This document shows positions 53,401-64,000 of a DNA stretch of 64,000 bases, piece after piece. Every line of letters begins with the position of its first letter. Positions within the stretch are counted from its first letter, which is position 1. Source of the DNA: Dendrophyllia cribrosa (Eukaryota > Cnidaria > Anthozoa > Scleractinia > Dendrophylliidae); the NCBI GenBank assembly GCA_024195265.1, contig JAJLRJ010000001.1, forward strand, positions 3,718,562 to 3,782,561, written 5' to 3'. The translations under genes and the position numbers were made by a program. The notes beneath the pieces are model-generated. The model made no database searches, was not told the DNA's origin, and saw only the letters and a program-made list of their open reading frames with translations.

Positions 53401-56400
53401 AACCCAAACCATCGCGCATGAGTTTTAGTTTTTAATTCAGCGTAGACTATCGTTTTTTGAGTAGACTATTCATGGTTCCCTATTTTCCCGCATGGTCGTC
53501 GAGTACACAACCCTTGTGTTCGTGGGCACCATCTTAGCCATTTTAGTTCGTGGACGCCATCAACCTCGTTCCCAGGGCTTTTCCCTTCGAGAGAGGGGCG
53601 GCGGGAAAAGGCCCTGGCATCGGCTGGTCACGTGCCCATCGGGCACCCGAAAAACCTGGGTGTAATAAATTAGATGTGAAATCGAAGCTGCATAATCAAA
53701 AGCAAGATGGGAGTTACGAGAGTGTAATATGGGGGTGGCAGGCCTGCACGACTCTTACCTCATGTTTTTAATGCCATTTGCTCCTTCTATATGTTTTGAA
53801 CGGGTATTCTACATTTAGCCGTTTGTTAAGGAGGATTTTAGTAACTGTAGAGTGTAGACTGAATTTTAAAAACCTTTCAAAAGCCGCGTGCAACGGACTA
53901 GAGGTCAAGTCTGTCGGTTGTAGTTTTCGATAGTTTCCCGTGGTGTCGCGCTTGCAGATTTTGACCTCATTTCAGCGTCCTTCATCTTTTGCCTGGCGGT
54001 TGTTGTGTTGTTTTCGCCATTTAATAGTATTGGCATGTAGATTTTTATGTAGGAAAGGTTTGAATTCTCTAACTTTTCTCTCTGAAATAACGGACATGAC
54101 AGGATCTGAAATGATCTGTTGGCCGTGAATGTTTTTCCTGCTATTTATGTCACGCTGGGCCCAGCTTGATTTTAGATTTGTCTTTGCAGGATTTTTATTT
54201 TCATGATCCAAGCTTTATAGCAGAGAGAGTTGTAGCTTAATAAGCTATTCAACTTGTAGAGTGTTGAAGTTTACCTCAGTCAAGGCTGTTATTTTAGCTT
54301 CCTTTCGGTACGCTTTATAGCTGCGTGGAGCTCGCTCCGTTGTCAATTTTGACAGTCTGGCGAGTGCTTCGTTTACGCCACTATTTCTCCGATATTTCAT
54401 TCAGACAAGACCATGGTTTCGGTTCTCCTCTCGAACCTCATCAGTTGCCGGGTTTGTATTTGCTAGTTGCTACCTTTTTAGCAACGCATATTTTTGTTGA
54501 GAACGGTTAAACCATTCTGCTCGACATAATTTTCAAACATGTAGTTATACTCTTGCGCACTGATCCAATAGCACTCCATTCCGAACTTAAGAAGGAATGT
54601 GCAGGAAACGAAAGCGCTCACATTTAGAAATATCATCAATTCAGCCAAGAGAAGAAAGTGCTAAAATTTTGAAATAATGCCTTTCAAAGAAATACACGCT
54701 TAGGAAATTCGATGCCCACCAAGGGTATAAATACATGTTTAAAAATTATGTCGAGCAGAATGGTTTGACCGTTCTCAACAAAAATATGCGTTGCTAAAAA
54801 GGTAGCAACTAGCAAATACAAACCCGGCAACTGATAAGGTTCGAGAGGAGAACCGAAACCATGGTCTTGCCTGAATGAAATAGTGGCGTAAACGAAGCAC
54901 TCGCCAGACTGTCAAAATTGACAACGGAGGTTTTAATTAGTATAAACCGACAGCGAGCTCCACGCAGCTATATAAAAGCGTAGCAAAAGGAGGCTAAAAT
55001 TACAGCCTTGACTGCGACAAACTTCAACTCTGTACAAGTTGAATAACTCTCTCTGCTATAAAGCTTGGATCATGAAAATTAAAACAGCTGGGCCCAGCGT
55101 GACATAAATAGCAGGAAAGACATTCACGGCCAACAGATCATTTCAGATCAAGTCATGTCCGGTATTTCAGAGAGAAAAGTTAGAGAAATTCAAACCTTTC
55201 CTACATAAAAATCTACATGCCAATACTAATGGCGAAAACAACACACAACCGCCAGGAAAAAAAGGACGCTAAAATGAGGTCAAAATCTACAAGCGCGACA
55301 CCACGGGAAACTATACAACCGACAGACTTGACCTCTAGTCCGTTGCACGCGGCTTTTGAAAGGTTTTAAAATTCAGTCTACACTCTACAGTCACTAAAAT
55401 CCTCATTAACAAACGGCTAAATGTAGAATACCCGTTCAAAACACATAGAAGGAGCAAATGGCATTAAAACATGAGGTAAGAGTCGTGCAGACCTGCCACC
55501 CCCATATTACATACAATTACTTGATTTTCTGAGCCACAATGGCGATGTTTCCAGGTCGGAATTAGAAATCGCAATGCTAATGTAATTTTTGAGCAAATTC
55601 CATCAACCAATGAAAATGCAGGATTAACCACAGGAATGCATACATTAGTGTTATAATTATTATTTGAGAACACCACGTGACCAGCCGATGCCAGGGCCTT
55701 TTCCCGCCGCCCCTCTCTCGAAGGGAAAAGCCCTGGGAACGAGGTTGGGACGCCATCTTAGCTGGGAAGAGAACAAAACAACTTCTCTTCTCAGGCTCTT
55801 TTCACTCTCTCTCACCTCCAGTGCAGTTATTTTCCCCTATTTTCGGCATTACAAATTAAACAATGGTCCAGTCTTGCAGTATATAATATTTTTTATAGTA
55901 TTGTACTTCTAGCTATCATATTGTGACATTGACTTTTAATATATTTGTTCATAAATTACCCCATTGGTACAAGAACACCGTGATTAGATCTAATTAAGTG
56001 CTTTTGGTTACACATGCCAAGATGGAAGATCAAAGAAACTCGCGTTTCTCCTCTTAACTTGCGTCTTGAAGAAAAAAAAAATGCTGAAAATACCAGCTAA
56101 GGGTTGTTTCTACTTCGAGATTTCAATTAATATCTTCCTGTTGGTGTTGTATGTTCAATCTGTGTATAAAAAGGTATTAAGTTTTTATCTTAGCACTGAG
56201 TTTTGATGCGGTAAGTGGGAATTCAATCTGTTTTTTGGATTGATTCACGGTATAGGTGATGATGATGATGACAATGTTCACATCTCGGGACCTGTTGTGT
56301 TTGAGCAGTACATAGTCATTGCTGACTACAAAAAGAAGAATGCGAATGACATCTCACTGACAGCTGGAGATACCATTGACGTTATTGAAAGGAATGACGT

Positions 56401-58854
56401 AGGTAAGAAAAATGCAGACGTCATATATACTTGACGTATTCAAGGTAGCCAAATCGGGTGAGAACGCTGTTATTTAGTATGGAAATTCCCGTAAAAGCTT
56501 TTTCCCGTTATACATTCGAATTCTTTATTCTTCATGATCAATAGAAACCACTTGCATTCCATTGGGACTTAATGTACCCTGACTTGTGATTGTCTCGTCG
56601 GATTAAAAGATTCTACTGGAATCCGGGTGATGTCGCAGCTCTTAGAAGGTCTCACACCATTGGCTTGTCACCCTTAGAGATAACAATAGGACAAACAACA
56701 CAACAATAGACCCTAACCCTAAAAACAATAGCAGCTGTGTTTTACAAGGCCAATGAAAATAGAGGCTTCTAAGAGCTGCGACCCTACCGTGGAATCCGGT
56801 AAATTGAAGTTACCGTAAAATTAATTAAGGTACGGTTGTGATGGTTAAGTTTAGAACTACTTTACCAAGGGTCGTCACAGTTTTGATTCCAAACTCGGCT
56901 GACTTCTAACTTAACTAGGCATTGAGAACCATTTTTATTCTATTTTTCAGTTTACATGTCATCTGTCTTTCCTTCTTTTTAAGGTTGGTGGTTGGTTGAC
57001 CGTGACGGAGAATTAGGATGGGCTCCGGCATCACATCTCGAGCCCACAGACAATGAGTCAACGATAACCACCTCGAACAAATTTGCACCGGGAAAAGGTA
57101 TGATTGCGGACAAACTCATGGAACAGGAAGCATGTTCAAATGTTCAGGCATGTTTGAGCGACACGGGAAAATATTCTATTAGTATTTACAACCCGCTATA
57201 CCTGCTAGAGCCAAGCAATTAAGCGGCCAAACCAAACAGGGTATCAAGTTATCCTTTGCGATGGAAAATGCTTTTATTCGTCGCTTTTATCCACCCAGAT
57301 GCATCATAACAGGTCCCAGCGCTAGTAATGAGGACAAGACGACCCGAAAATAGCGAACCCCAAACCGTTTAATGGTAACAACAAGATAATTACAACAACA
57401 TGCATGGCAGTGCAGTGCACGAGGGTTCTGTAGGAAAGACATAGTACGCACGCGCGGCTAACAACGCCCGCTGGCGCAGGTAGTCTTATAAACAATCTAA
57501 TGATATATTCATTTTTATTTTCGGTCTACAGAGGAAGTGTACCAGTCTGTGCAGTGCTACCAAGCAAAAGTCGAAGATGAACTGTCCTTCGATGTTGGTG
57601 TTATGTTAAAAGTTGTAGAAAAGACTTTGGATGGATGGTGGCTTGTAAGGTAAAATATAATAAATTGGTTTCTGTTATATATATACCTCATTCACACCAA
57701 CGCTTAAACATGTTTAAATGTTGTTTAGTTTAAAACAGGTTTAGAAACATACATTCTAAATGCCCAAAATATTTGGAGTGAAATCTTTATTAAAAGCATC
57801 ATCATTCCAGGTAGTTTGAGTCATATACATTTAAAAACGTTCAATGTGGATGCCAAAAACATAGTTAAACTAAACAACATTTAAACATGTTTAACCGTTG
57901 GTGTGAATGGGGCTTTAGTTATTTTTTATATACTTTTAATAAAAAAAGACAATATTAAATAAATAAACAAAGCCCAATAAATAAGTATCAAGTACTGTTT
58001 AGGGTTACTTTACTCTTACTTAAAAATTACAAATCTTTGGTAAGGATTGCCAGGGAGGTTGGAAGTGTATTGCATAAAATCGGGCCAATTTTTCAACTTG
58101 TTTCCTGTATATTGGAAATCGCTAAACACTGATTATAGTTTGTTTTTCCTACGAAATATCGCTCAATATCTTCCTCCTTTAAGGAAAATAGAACACGCAA
58201 AATATCCGAGCGTATTACACAGTAGATTGTAGAAATTTCAGTCGAATAATAAATCCATCATTCGATGGTTTAAGAGATAATACGTGCGGATATTTTACTC
58301 ATTGCTCGGGCTCGGAAAATACTACACAACTCGTAAAATATCATGATCAGCGCGTATTATCTGTTAAACCATCTAAAAAGGTGTATATACTCTTGAATGT
58401 TGCACTTTTTAGATACGAGGGCGAAGAAGGGTGGGCTCCTGCGATGTTCCTTAGACGAATAGCTTCCGATGATTCTTCGACTTCATTGAGTGGAAAAATT
58501 AGCGATTTGGATATGATGTCCCTTAACGAAGGTAGGACATAACTACTGATTATATCTTATGTCTACTAGTCATGCCCATGCACTCAGTCAGAGATGTGTC
58601 CATAAATGCAGGCAGAGGGGAGGGGGTAGGGGGGAGGGGGGTGGGGGACGGGGGTGGGGGGTAGGGGGGCACGCTACTCCACGACTGACATCACAAAGTG
58701 TCCACCTATAAAAGTTCACCAAAACACACGAAATTCTGTCACAACATATGAATTAATACGAAAACGACAAACAGCTTTGTCAAATATGAAGTACTCGTTA
58801 AACAATACTTGCCTGCATTTCTGGACATAAATGCTCAGCCGTAGTAGTAGCAGC

Positions 58855-58916
<62 letters not shown>

Positions 58917-60772
58917 AAGTAGTAGTAGCAGAAACCCATAAGTGGGTTGAAACGTGTAACGCGCATTCACAGCTTCCGAATATTCACTTTTTGCTTAGTA
59001 CCATATTTGGAAATCCCTCGATCCCTCGAGATTGGAAGCAAGTTGTTCTGGCGAATTGATTGGTTAATATTTTTATCTTGATTTTCCAAATATGGCTGTA
59101 ACAACTTCTTAGCAAATTGAATAATCGGAAGGTTGTTTTGAAGCGTACAAGAGACAGTTGCACGTTTCAACCCACTTATGGGTTTCTGGTAGTAGTTATA
59201 GAGCAGTTTTCAATTGAGTGTCGTAAAACTAAAACTAAAGTAATTACTCTGACCAATCACAGCAGTCGTAAACAATCCAATGAACCAATCAGAGCTCGAA
59301 GCAATTACATGTCGGCGGCGCCAAGCGCGGGAAAACGCGTGCGAGCAAGTCACGATTGGTTTTGGTTTTACTTCTGATTGGTCGAGAAAGTGGCGCGAGA
59401 TTTTTTAGCCAATCACAAAGCATAGCAATGCAAAACTAAAGCAATTGTGTAATAACTTTCGACACTCAATTGAAAACTGCTCTAATAATAATAATAATAA
59501 TAATAATAATAGATGTAGTGGTAGTAAACGAATGTTCTTTTTTTCGAATGCAGATTCTAAAAACGATAATCATCATAAAAACATCATGCGATCACCTCCT
59601 ACAAGACGAAGCATGGTAAGGCCTTCAATAATCAATCTATTTAAAATCATAATGAAGCCATCCGACTGTGATGTACAGTATCTCACTAAGAATTAACCTC
59701 GGCCTCCTTAAATTTGAAAGTCATATTTCTAAGACTGCCAATGTTTGAAAGCGTAAAATATATTAAACATTGGGATAATTCAAAATTTGATAGTAAAATG
59801 GCGCGTTTTCAAAACATCAATGTTGAGTTGACCTGACGTTATTTTTTAATATTTTCAAATTCTAGAATAAATGTGTTTATTTAAGGCTATAACTTGAATA
59901 AATGTATAGAAGTTTAGGTTTTGTTTATTTCTTATTGCCAAACTTAGGTTCAGCGATCGACCAGAATAACGCCAAAACGAAGCACCACCCCTCAGTTCAA
60001 TGAAATACCGATAACAGAAGAACCAGATCCATCCACATCAGCAACGGTAAACGGGCGCTCGGGTTCAGTACCAGCGACAACACTGACTACTCCTCCCGAA
60101 AATGAAAAGGAGTTCACTCAGGGAGACGGACTGGACAGGCGATCTCCAAAACCTCAACTGACCTCCTTCACTTCTAATGTTCCTGCCTCTGGAGAAAGTA
60201 CTTCCCCCATCGAAGAGGGTGCAAGACTGCCTCGTCAAGGGAATGTTGATGACAGATTGGTACATTCCGAACCGTCACCAGTTATTTCTCGCTCAAATTC
60301 TTTTACGGCAGTGGCGCAGTACGAGAAGAAACTGGAGTCAGCCGAGAATGGAAGTCCCTCGACATGTAAAAGTCCAGCGGCTTCAGAGAGAAGGAGCCCT
60401 ATTCCAGCGCCGAGAATAATTTCCAAAACTAATGAAAGTAGCTCAATGTCATGCTCACAGCCAAGCATTCATGACCGAAGAGAGTCTGGATCAGAGAAAG
60501 AACATGAAAATGGTCACAACTATCGCAATAGTCCTGAGTCACCAAGATGCAACGTAACTAGCGAAAAGCAATCTTACAGTGGGAGGCAAAAGGAAACTGA
60601 AAACACACTGTATCGAGCCATGTACACATACATCTCTCAAGAAAAAAATGAAATCGCCTTCAACGAGGGAGACATAGTTGAGGTTCTTAATCGGAGCAAC
60701 AATGGCTGGTGGCTTTTGAGCATGAACGATGAATTCGGATGGGGTCCATCAAACTTCTTACAGCCTGTGTGA
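43345..60772 (+). CDS. PX-SH3-PX-SH3-SH3-SH3 adaptor, TKS/p47phox-like, about 19 exons
   Basis: The exon chain keeps phase throughout and totals 3,021 bases (1,006 aa): 43345-43416, 44137-44217, 44756-44834, 45101-45180, 47299-47390, 47470-47495, 48510-49249, 50140-50259, 51006-51086, 51521-51578, 51785-51867, 52076-52167, 53062-53093, 56256-56402, 56984-57097, 57532-57649, 58413-58531, 59554-59615, 59948-60772. PX1 is at about 5-135, SH3-1 at 283-336, PX2 at 410-535, SH3-2 at 561-615, SH3-3 at 634-686 and SH3-4 at 951-1006, each SH3 with ALYDY-like, WW and GW.P motifs. PX domains bind phosphoinositides; TKS and p47phox proteins organise NADPH oxidases and podosomes. The alternative is two genes, the first stopping at TAG 49277-49279. 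Confidence 0.75.
45515..46130 (+). mobile_element. 5'-truncated LINE fragment in an intron
   Basis: The ORF 45515-45859 (114 codons) has the C-terminal pattern seen after reverse transcriptase in non-LTR elements (LRNSSSNLYIPKPKLETGKH ... LWNKISLEAREQGSL). It is followed by a 3' tail ending ACGAAATAAAGATTGTAGTAG with TAG-type repeats. The reverse transcriptase core is absent, so it is a dead fragment. Confidence 0.75.
48240..48475 (+). pseudogene. Duplicated copy of the seventh exon (upstream copy)
   Basis: This segment (intron end, acceptor TTTTTAG and coding GGDPINWKAEDQKPRSRK...) is nearly identical to 48476-48710, with a period near 232-236 bases. The acceptor and coding phase match, but read straight on the frame hits a stop at 48601-48603. 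A donor inside it (GCAG|GTTCTC at 48407) would join in phase to the second copy, giving a protein with the segment twice. Otherwise it is skipped. Which occurs is not visible. Confidence 0.65.
48510..49249 (+). other. Exon with the first SH3 domain
   Basis: Linker with a basic motif (LPGKRRAFSADDELIK, GLKKRSFTVGVGIADMV) and an acidic region, then SH3-1 (TKFVAISSFVAEQSGEMSLK ... GWWYVKNEFGEGWAPSAYL). It ends at AAG|GTGCTC, a modest donor that is in phase with the next exon; if unused, the protein stops 9 residues later at 49277. Confidence 0.7.
49660..49927. repeat. Tandem pair of MITE-like units
   Basis: Two direct copies of a ~130-bp unit (GGTGTTGCGGAAAATACTGTTCGTT ... TTTTACGTCATTTGGTGATCG) related to the element at 2259-2373; the outer ends again carry CGCAACACCAAGAAA. 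Confidence 0.8.
50140..53093 (+). other. Second PX domain exons
   Basis: Six exons of 120, 81, 58, 83, 92 and 32 bases. PX features: RKNPDKNYVYILKVVWLNGS, IIYRQCRDFFFLQ, then a cysteine-rich insert (ENCQFCFKDGTC) in the loop and EAVMVFCKARPSDVRP at the end. Closely TKS-like. Its last five exons have the same order of phases as those of the first PX. Confidence 0.8.
52230..52790. mobile_element. MITE with TGTGTTCACAC termini and tandem left end
   Basis: Left end with three direct copies of a ~42-bp unit (GCTGTGTTCACACTAGGGCG AAACATGTTTA in two pieces), right end GTGTGAACACAACATAAG in inverse. The interior is full of AAACATGTTT motifs. Non-coding. Confidence 0.7.
53104..53255. repeat. Tandem CCAATCACA-type repeat in an intron
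   Basis: About four copies of a ~36-bp unit (ACCAATCACAACAGTCGAGACAATCCAATC in segments) next to a region related to the MITE at 59201-59482. The unit is rich in CCAAT motifs. Confidence 0.75.
53561..55747. mobile_element. 2.2-kb foldback element, CAACCTCGTTCCCAGGG family
   Basis: Ends CAACCTCGTTCCCAGGGCTT and its inverse, flanked by GGACGCCAT on both sides (53552-53560 and 55748-55756). Nearly the whole element is an inverted repeat: arms of about 850 bases (around 53730-54580 and 54690-55520) are close copies. No transposase. It lies in an intron of the PX/SH3 gene and shares its termini with the 31-kb element. Confidence 0.85.
56256..58531 (+). other. Exons of SH3-2 and SH3-3
   Basis: Four exons. 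SH3-2 (EQYIVIADYKKKNANDISLT ... GWWLVDRDGELGWAPASHLE) is split by an intron before GWW. SH3-3 (YQSVQCYQAKVEDELSFDVG ... GWWLVR, then YEGEEGWAPAMFL) is split after WWLVR. Confidence 0.8.
57689..57909. mobile_element. MITE with CATTCACACCAACG termini
   Basis: Ends CATTCACACCAACG and CGTTGGTGTGAATG are inverse, with AAACATGTTTAAATGTTGTTTAG continuing the repeat. About 221 bases, in an intron. Confidence 0.8.
58607..58671. repeat. G-rich tract with many G-runs
   Basis: More than six runs of four to six G within 65 bases (GGGGAGGGGGTAGGGGGG...), a strong candidate for G-quadruplex folding in the sense strand of an intron. Confidence 0.7.
58845..58926. repeat. (TAG)n microsatellite
   Basis: About 27 TAG units with few interruptions. 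Minus-strand reading gives poly-Leu, which is not a gene. Confidence 0.95.
58930..59188. mobile_element. Foldback MITE inside the TAG repeat
   Basis: Ends AGAAACCCATAAGTGGGTTG and CAACCCACTTATGGGTTTCT are inverse and are flanked by TAGTAG on both sides, so it probably inserted into the microsatellite. Confidence 0.75.
59201..59482. mobile_element. Tc1/mariner-type MITE
   Basis: Ends GAGCAGTTTTCAATTGAGTG and CACTCAATTGAAAACTGCTC, with TA on both sides. 282 bases with CCAAT motifs. Related partial copies lie near 44660-44720 and 53260-53420. Confidence 0.8.
59948..60772 (+). other. Last exon: disordered linker and SH3-4
   Basis: About 220 residues rich in Ser, Pro and charged residues (RSPPTRR just before, SPKPQL, SERRSPIPAPR), likely SH3-binding and phosphorylation sites, then SH3-4 (LYRAMYTYISQEKNEIAFNE ... 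GWWLLSMNDEFGWGPSNFL) as the very C-terminus. Confidence 0.8.
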
Positions 60773-60828
60773 CTCTGAACATTCAGATTTAGATTGGTAA
60801 GCACATTAATTGCAATAAGGCAACAATA

Positions 60829-61181
60829 AGGCAATTTATTACATCCATTTTGAAATCACTGGTGATCCTTGCAATCTGATTGGCTCTCAGCAGTGCGATT
60901 TATTCCCGAATCGCACTATTTTTTGCTCTAAATCGCATCTATAAGTTACATCAATATTGGTATTGACTAAAATCCTGTATTTGGGCAATTAAATTGTGTG
61001 ATTTCAAAATGGATGTAATAAAGTGGTAATTGAACTTTGTGTCGTGCAATTTTGGTCTGAAATCATACTTGTGATGTCAAATCGAACTCGCGCTGCGCGC
61101 TCGTACGATTTTGAAATCACGCGTATTTTGATTTCAGACCAAATTGCACTCCACTCAGTTCAATTACCATTATAAATTGCC
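60829..61181. mobile_element. Palindromic repeat element after the PX/SH3 gene
   Basis: GGCAATTTATTAC at one end and ATAAATTGCC at the other, with internal inverted pairs (TTACATCCATTTTGAAATCAC / GTGATTTCAAAATGGATGTAA in segments). Probably a MITE. Confidence 0.5.
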
Positions 61182-64000
61182 TATAGAACAGTTGCTAACA
61201 AAATCCAAAAGTTCTACTAAGTTCATAAAATATTGAATTAGAAAACTGATCAAACTGTACTCGAAAAGGGTGTTTAGTTTCAATATTTCGTTAGTCGTAG
61301 CTAAATCGAGGTACCGTTTGGGGAAAAATGTAGAGATCGATGTTCATTGCTTTTAAAAATTCAGTGCAAGTAGAACTCTTCCATTCAACCAATTTTGTCT
61401 ACAAGAATAGTTGTTTAAATGCTGGTTAAGAGGCTTGTTGGTGGTAGCTTAATCGAGGTAATTTTGGGGAAAAAAGGTAGAGATCGATGTTATTGCTTTG
61501 AAAAATTCAGTGCGAGCACAGGGAACCCAAACGCTGTATTAACTATAACATAACCATTTAATAAAAATCTTGTTATTTACTTGTGTTCCTATGTCTTTTT
61601 GCGGAGTTGTTTTGGAAGCGATTGGAATCAGTGCGAAGACGGTTGACCTTGCACGTTTCAAATATTACCACAAGAACCCCAAGCTCAAGTGATGTGTACA
61701 CGTTGTAATTTGAACGTCGTGGTAACTGTTGCGTAATAGCGAAATTATAAGGATTTGTATGGGAAAAATTCGCTTCGAATTTGAGCGTAAAATTACGAAC
61801 GATATTTCAATAAAAATGGCTCACCTGAACGTCTTTGTGTGTTTAATGGTGTATTGAGTGGTTTTTGGGTCGATTCAAAGCGATTCCAGCGAGTTCTAGT
61901 TCCGCTCATTTCTTCCTCCCTAAAAGAGAGACAAGGTGGGGCACTCCGCTCAACAAGCCGATCGGCCGTAAATTCGCTCCAACGCCTCCAGTCGCCTTGT
62001 AATTCCACGTAGACCATAGTCTATAGTTCTGCTTTCCATTCGTGATCTTCATCAGAGTCGCATATACACTGAGCTTTCCCGTTTTGAGCCATCGGAAGAG
62101 GCTTTATTCATACTTCGCGTTCATCAAACCGTTGAAAGATAGCTTAGCGACCCGGCCAAAGACTCAAATTACACACACTCGAGGTGGGCGACGGTCCATT
62201 GCTCCCTTTGACAATGGAAAATGTTGAGCAGGGTGCCCTACCTTATCTCTCTTTTAGGGAGGAAGAAAAGAGCGTGGAACTCACTCGCTGCCGTCGGCAG
62301 TTTGCCAAAGTTCAGACACGCGACTTTCCTTGCGATGCTTTATCTCTCTACTTATGGAATATGTTTAGCTCTCGCTCAGAAATTTAGAAATGCGGCTGAT
62401 GCGGTCAATGTATGGAATTAATCGGAATAAATCTGAACGATTGTAGCAGCAGGTGTTATAGAAGAACGCAATCCTAATTTCGTGTTGGTTGTCCTGTGCT
62501 TTATGTGCAGTAAAATTTGGTGGCCGGTCTTCCATGGCCCTTATTGTTTTTGTTTTTCAGGGGCTCATTTCCGCCGGAAATTCCTTCGAACGCGTCTCCA
62601 TAATCTGTGATTACTGCCTTTTTGAAGAGGGAAGGGGGGGGGGGGAGAATCCAAATCAGTCACTACCTAAAATAGCATCAACCCTTTCTCGTTTTCACAT
62701 AACAATAGTCCGTTCCTTTTTCGATCTTTTTTGTAAAGATTCTGTTCTCGATTTTCATTAAATCCGCCTAGAGTAAGCCTGCGAGCAACAGGCTTTGCGT
62801 TTTCTTTTTGGCAAAAATGTCAACAAATGAAATAGAATGATATTTGCGGAGAGAAAGACGGGAACTAAAAAAAAACATTCTGAGTTACAGATGGAATTCG
62901 AACCTGGCATCAATTTCAATATTCCGGTCATTGTGAATGTTTATGCAAGGGAAGGGCTTTTTTAAAAAGATATTTGCAAAACTCGAGTTGAGAAATATAC
63001 CTCATTTCGGCAAAAAAGGGGATTTCCCTAACTCTTGGGTACGCTTCTGTTATTAATCAATTTTGTAACTCGACTCAATCATGAAATAAACTATTTCAGT
63101 TCCTGTGACTTTGTATTCCGATGGTCTCTAATTATTGCACGTTATGGTCACGTATAGGGGTACAAGATCATAGGAATTGAGCTTTTATTTCTTCTTTACT
63201 CAGTATGTGAAATGCTAGCTAACGTGCCAAGGTAAACTACGATATTGTAAACACAGCGCTACAATCCAAATATGAAGTCAATGTTTCTGGCAATAAAGTA
63301 AACAACTAAAAATGACTTATTTTTGGTTGAACTTCAATGATATATTGCATTAAAGAAGGGACTCTTTTTTACTGAACAAATAGAGTTCATTTTGGGTGGG
63401 TTTCGGTATAATTATAGATTACAGATGACGTGAAAATGTGGTAAGAACAAAAAATTGGTCAACCAGCCGCAGGCGAGATGGTCACTGACGTCTTCTGTAA
63501 TCTGTAACTGAACAGACGCACGGCCAAATGGAATCTATTTGTTTTATACAATGAACAGAAAAGTAAAAAGAGTAAAATTGTAGCGCTCGACTGTTCGGAG
63601 ATTTGTTCCAGTTTAGGTATTTTTCAAGTCATCAAAAACACTTTTCGTCTTGGTTTCTTCTTTTTTCTTGCTCGTAAACAGCTCCTGCTAAACATTTTTC
63701 GAGGCTTTCACTTGCTCAATTCAGAATAACTTCGCAAACATTTTCAAAATTCTGCGCCATGTTGGACAAAACAAAGCAAACAATTTTTCTATGACATCAG
63801 CTATGCGTCTGTACTCTGATAGATCATAGGCAACGACCAATCACAGCGCGCATAGTATTTAGTTCATTGTATAAAACTAAACAGAAGCAGGGCAAAATAG
63901 TATCCATTTGTTTGTACAATAACAGGGAAGAAAAATTGGCCTCGTAGCACTCGAGTGTGATCATGACTGTTCGAGGATTTTTTTTTTTCTACTTTTCGCT
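61182..64000. other. Host DNA, no gene recognised
   Basis: No open frame with a recognisable domain. There is an inverted pair CTAAAAGAGAGACAAGGTGGGG (near 61921) and its near complement (near 62238), a G-run at 62634-62645, and CGCGCATAG-type sequences near the end. A regulatory region of a neighbouring gene is possible. Confidence 0.4.

Noticed and set aside
58716..58970. Poly-leucine ORF that could pass for a membrane protein
   Set aside because: It is the (TAG)n microsatellite read on the minus strand.

Overview
The window looks like genomic DNA of a marine invertebrate, most likely a cnidarian and probably an anthozoan such as a stony coral. This is inferred from short AT-rich exons, many small inverted-repeat transposons, a TKS-like PX/SH3 gene and the style of the mobile elements. 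No search could be run, so the host is not certain.

Layout. (1) 1-4909 is host DNA with no gene I recognise. (2) 4919-36321 is bounded by matching inverted termini (CAACCTCGTTCCCAGGG...) and a perfect 9-bp duplication (GATTCGCAT). I read it as one large Mutator-like or foldback element that took in two later insertions. (3) The first is a complete 17,044-bp Polinton/Maverick (adintovirus-like) provirus at 6629-23672, with AG...CT ends, a 6-bp duplication CCTGTG and TIRs of about 1.7 kb. It has intact genes for retroviral-type integrase, hexon-like major capsid protein, adenain-like protease, FtsK/HerA-type packaging ATPase, a two-module penton-like protein and a set of small basic virion proteins. 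It has no DNA polymerase B. (4) The second is a transposon of about 10.9 kb (25060-35953) with a split DDE transposase, an OTU/CXC protein and, on the other strand, a P-loop protein resembling DUF3987. (5) 37042-38008 is a two-exon gene for an EGF-like plus PHR-like protein. (6) 43345-60772 is a host gene of at least 19 exons with domain order PX-SH3-PX-SH3-SH3-SH3. The exon phases of the two PX halves match, so it probably arose by internal duplication. Its introns hold a LINE fragment, a 2.2-kb foldback element and several MITEs. (7) 60773-64000 shows no clear gene.

How the provirus works as a unit. Integrase mediates insertion. The hexon and penton-like proteins build the capsid, the ATPase packages DNA, and the protease matures the small basic core and membrane-active proteins. 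Most genes have a TATA box 40-70 bases before the ATG, often overlapping the previous stop codon. The integrase and penton-like genes instead follow the previous gene directly through an identical stop-A-tract-start junction (TAAAAAAATG). Replication genes are not recognisable except for a zinc-finger (zf-GRF) protein, so how this element copies itself is the main open question. Each TIR also carries a TATA-driven small basic ORF pointing outward.
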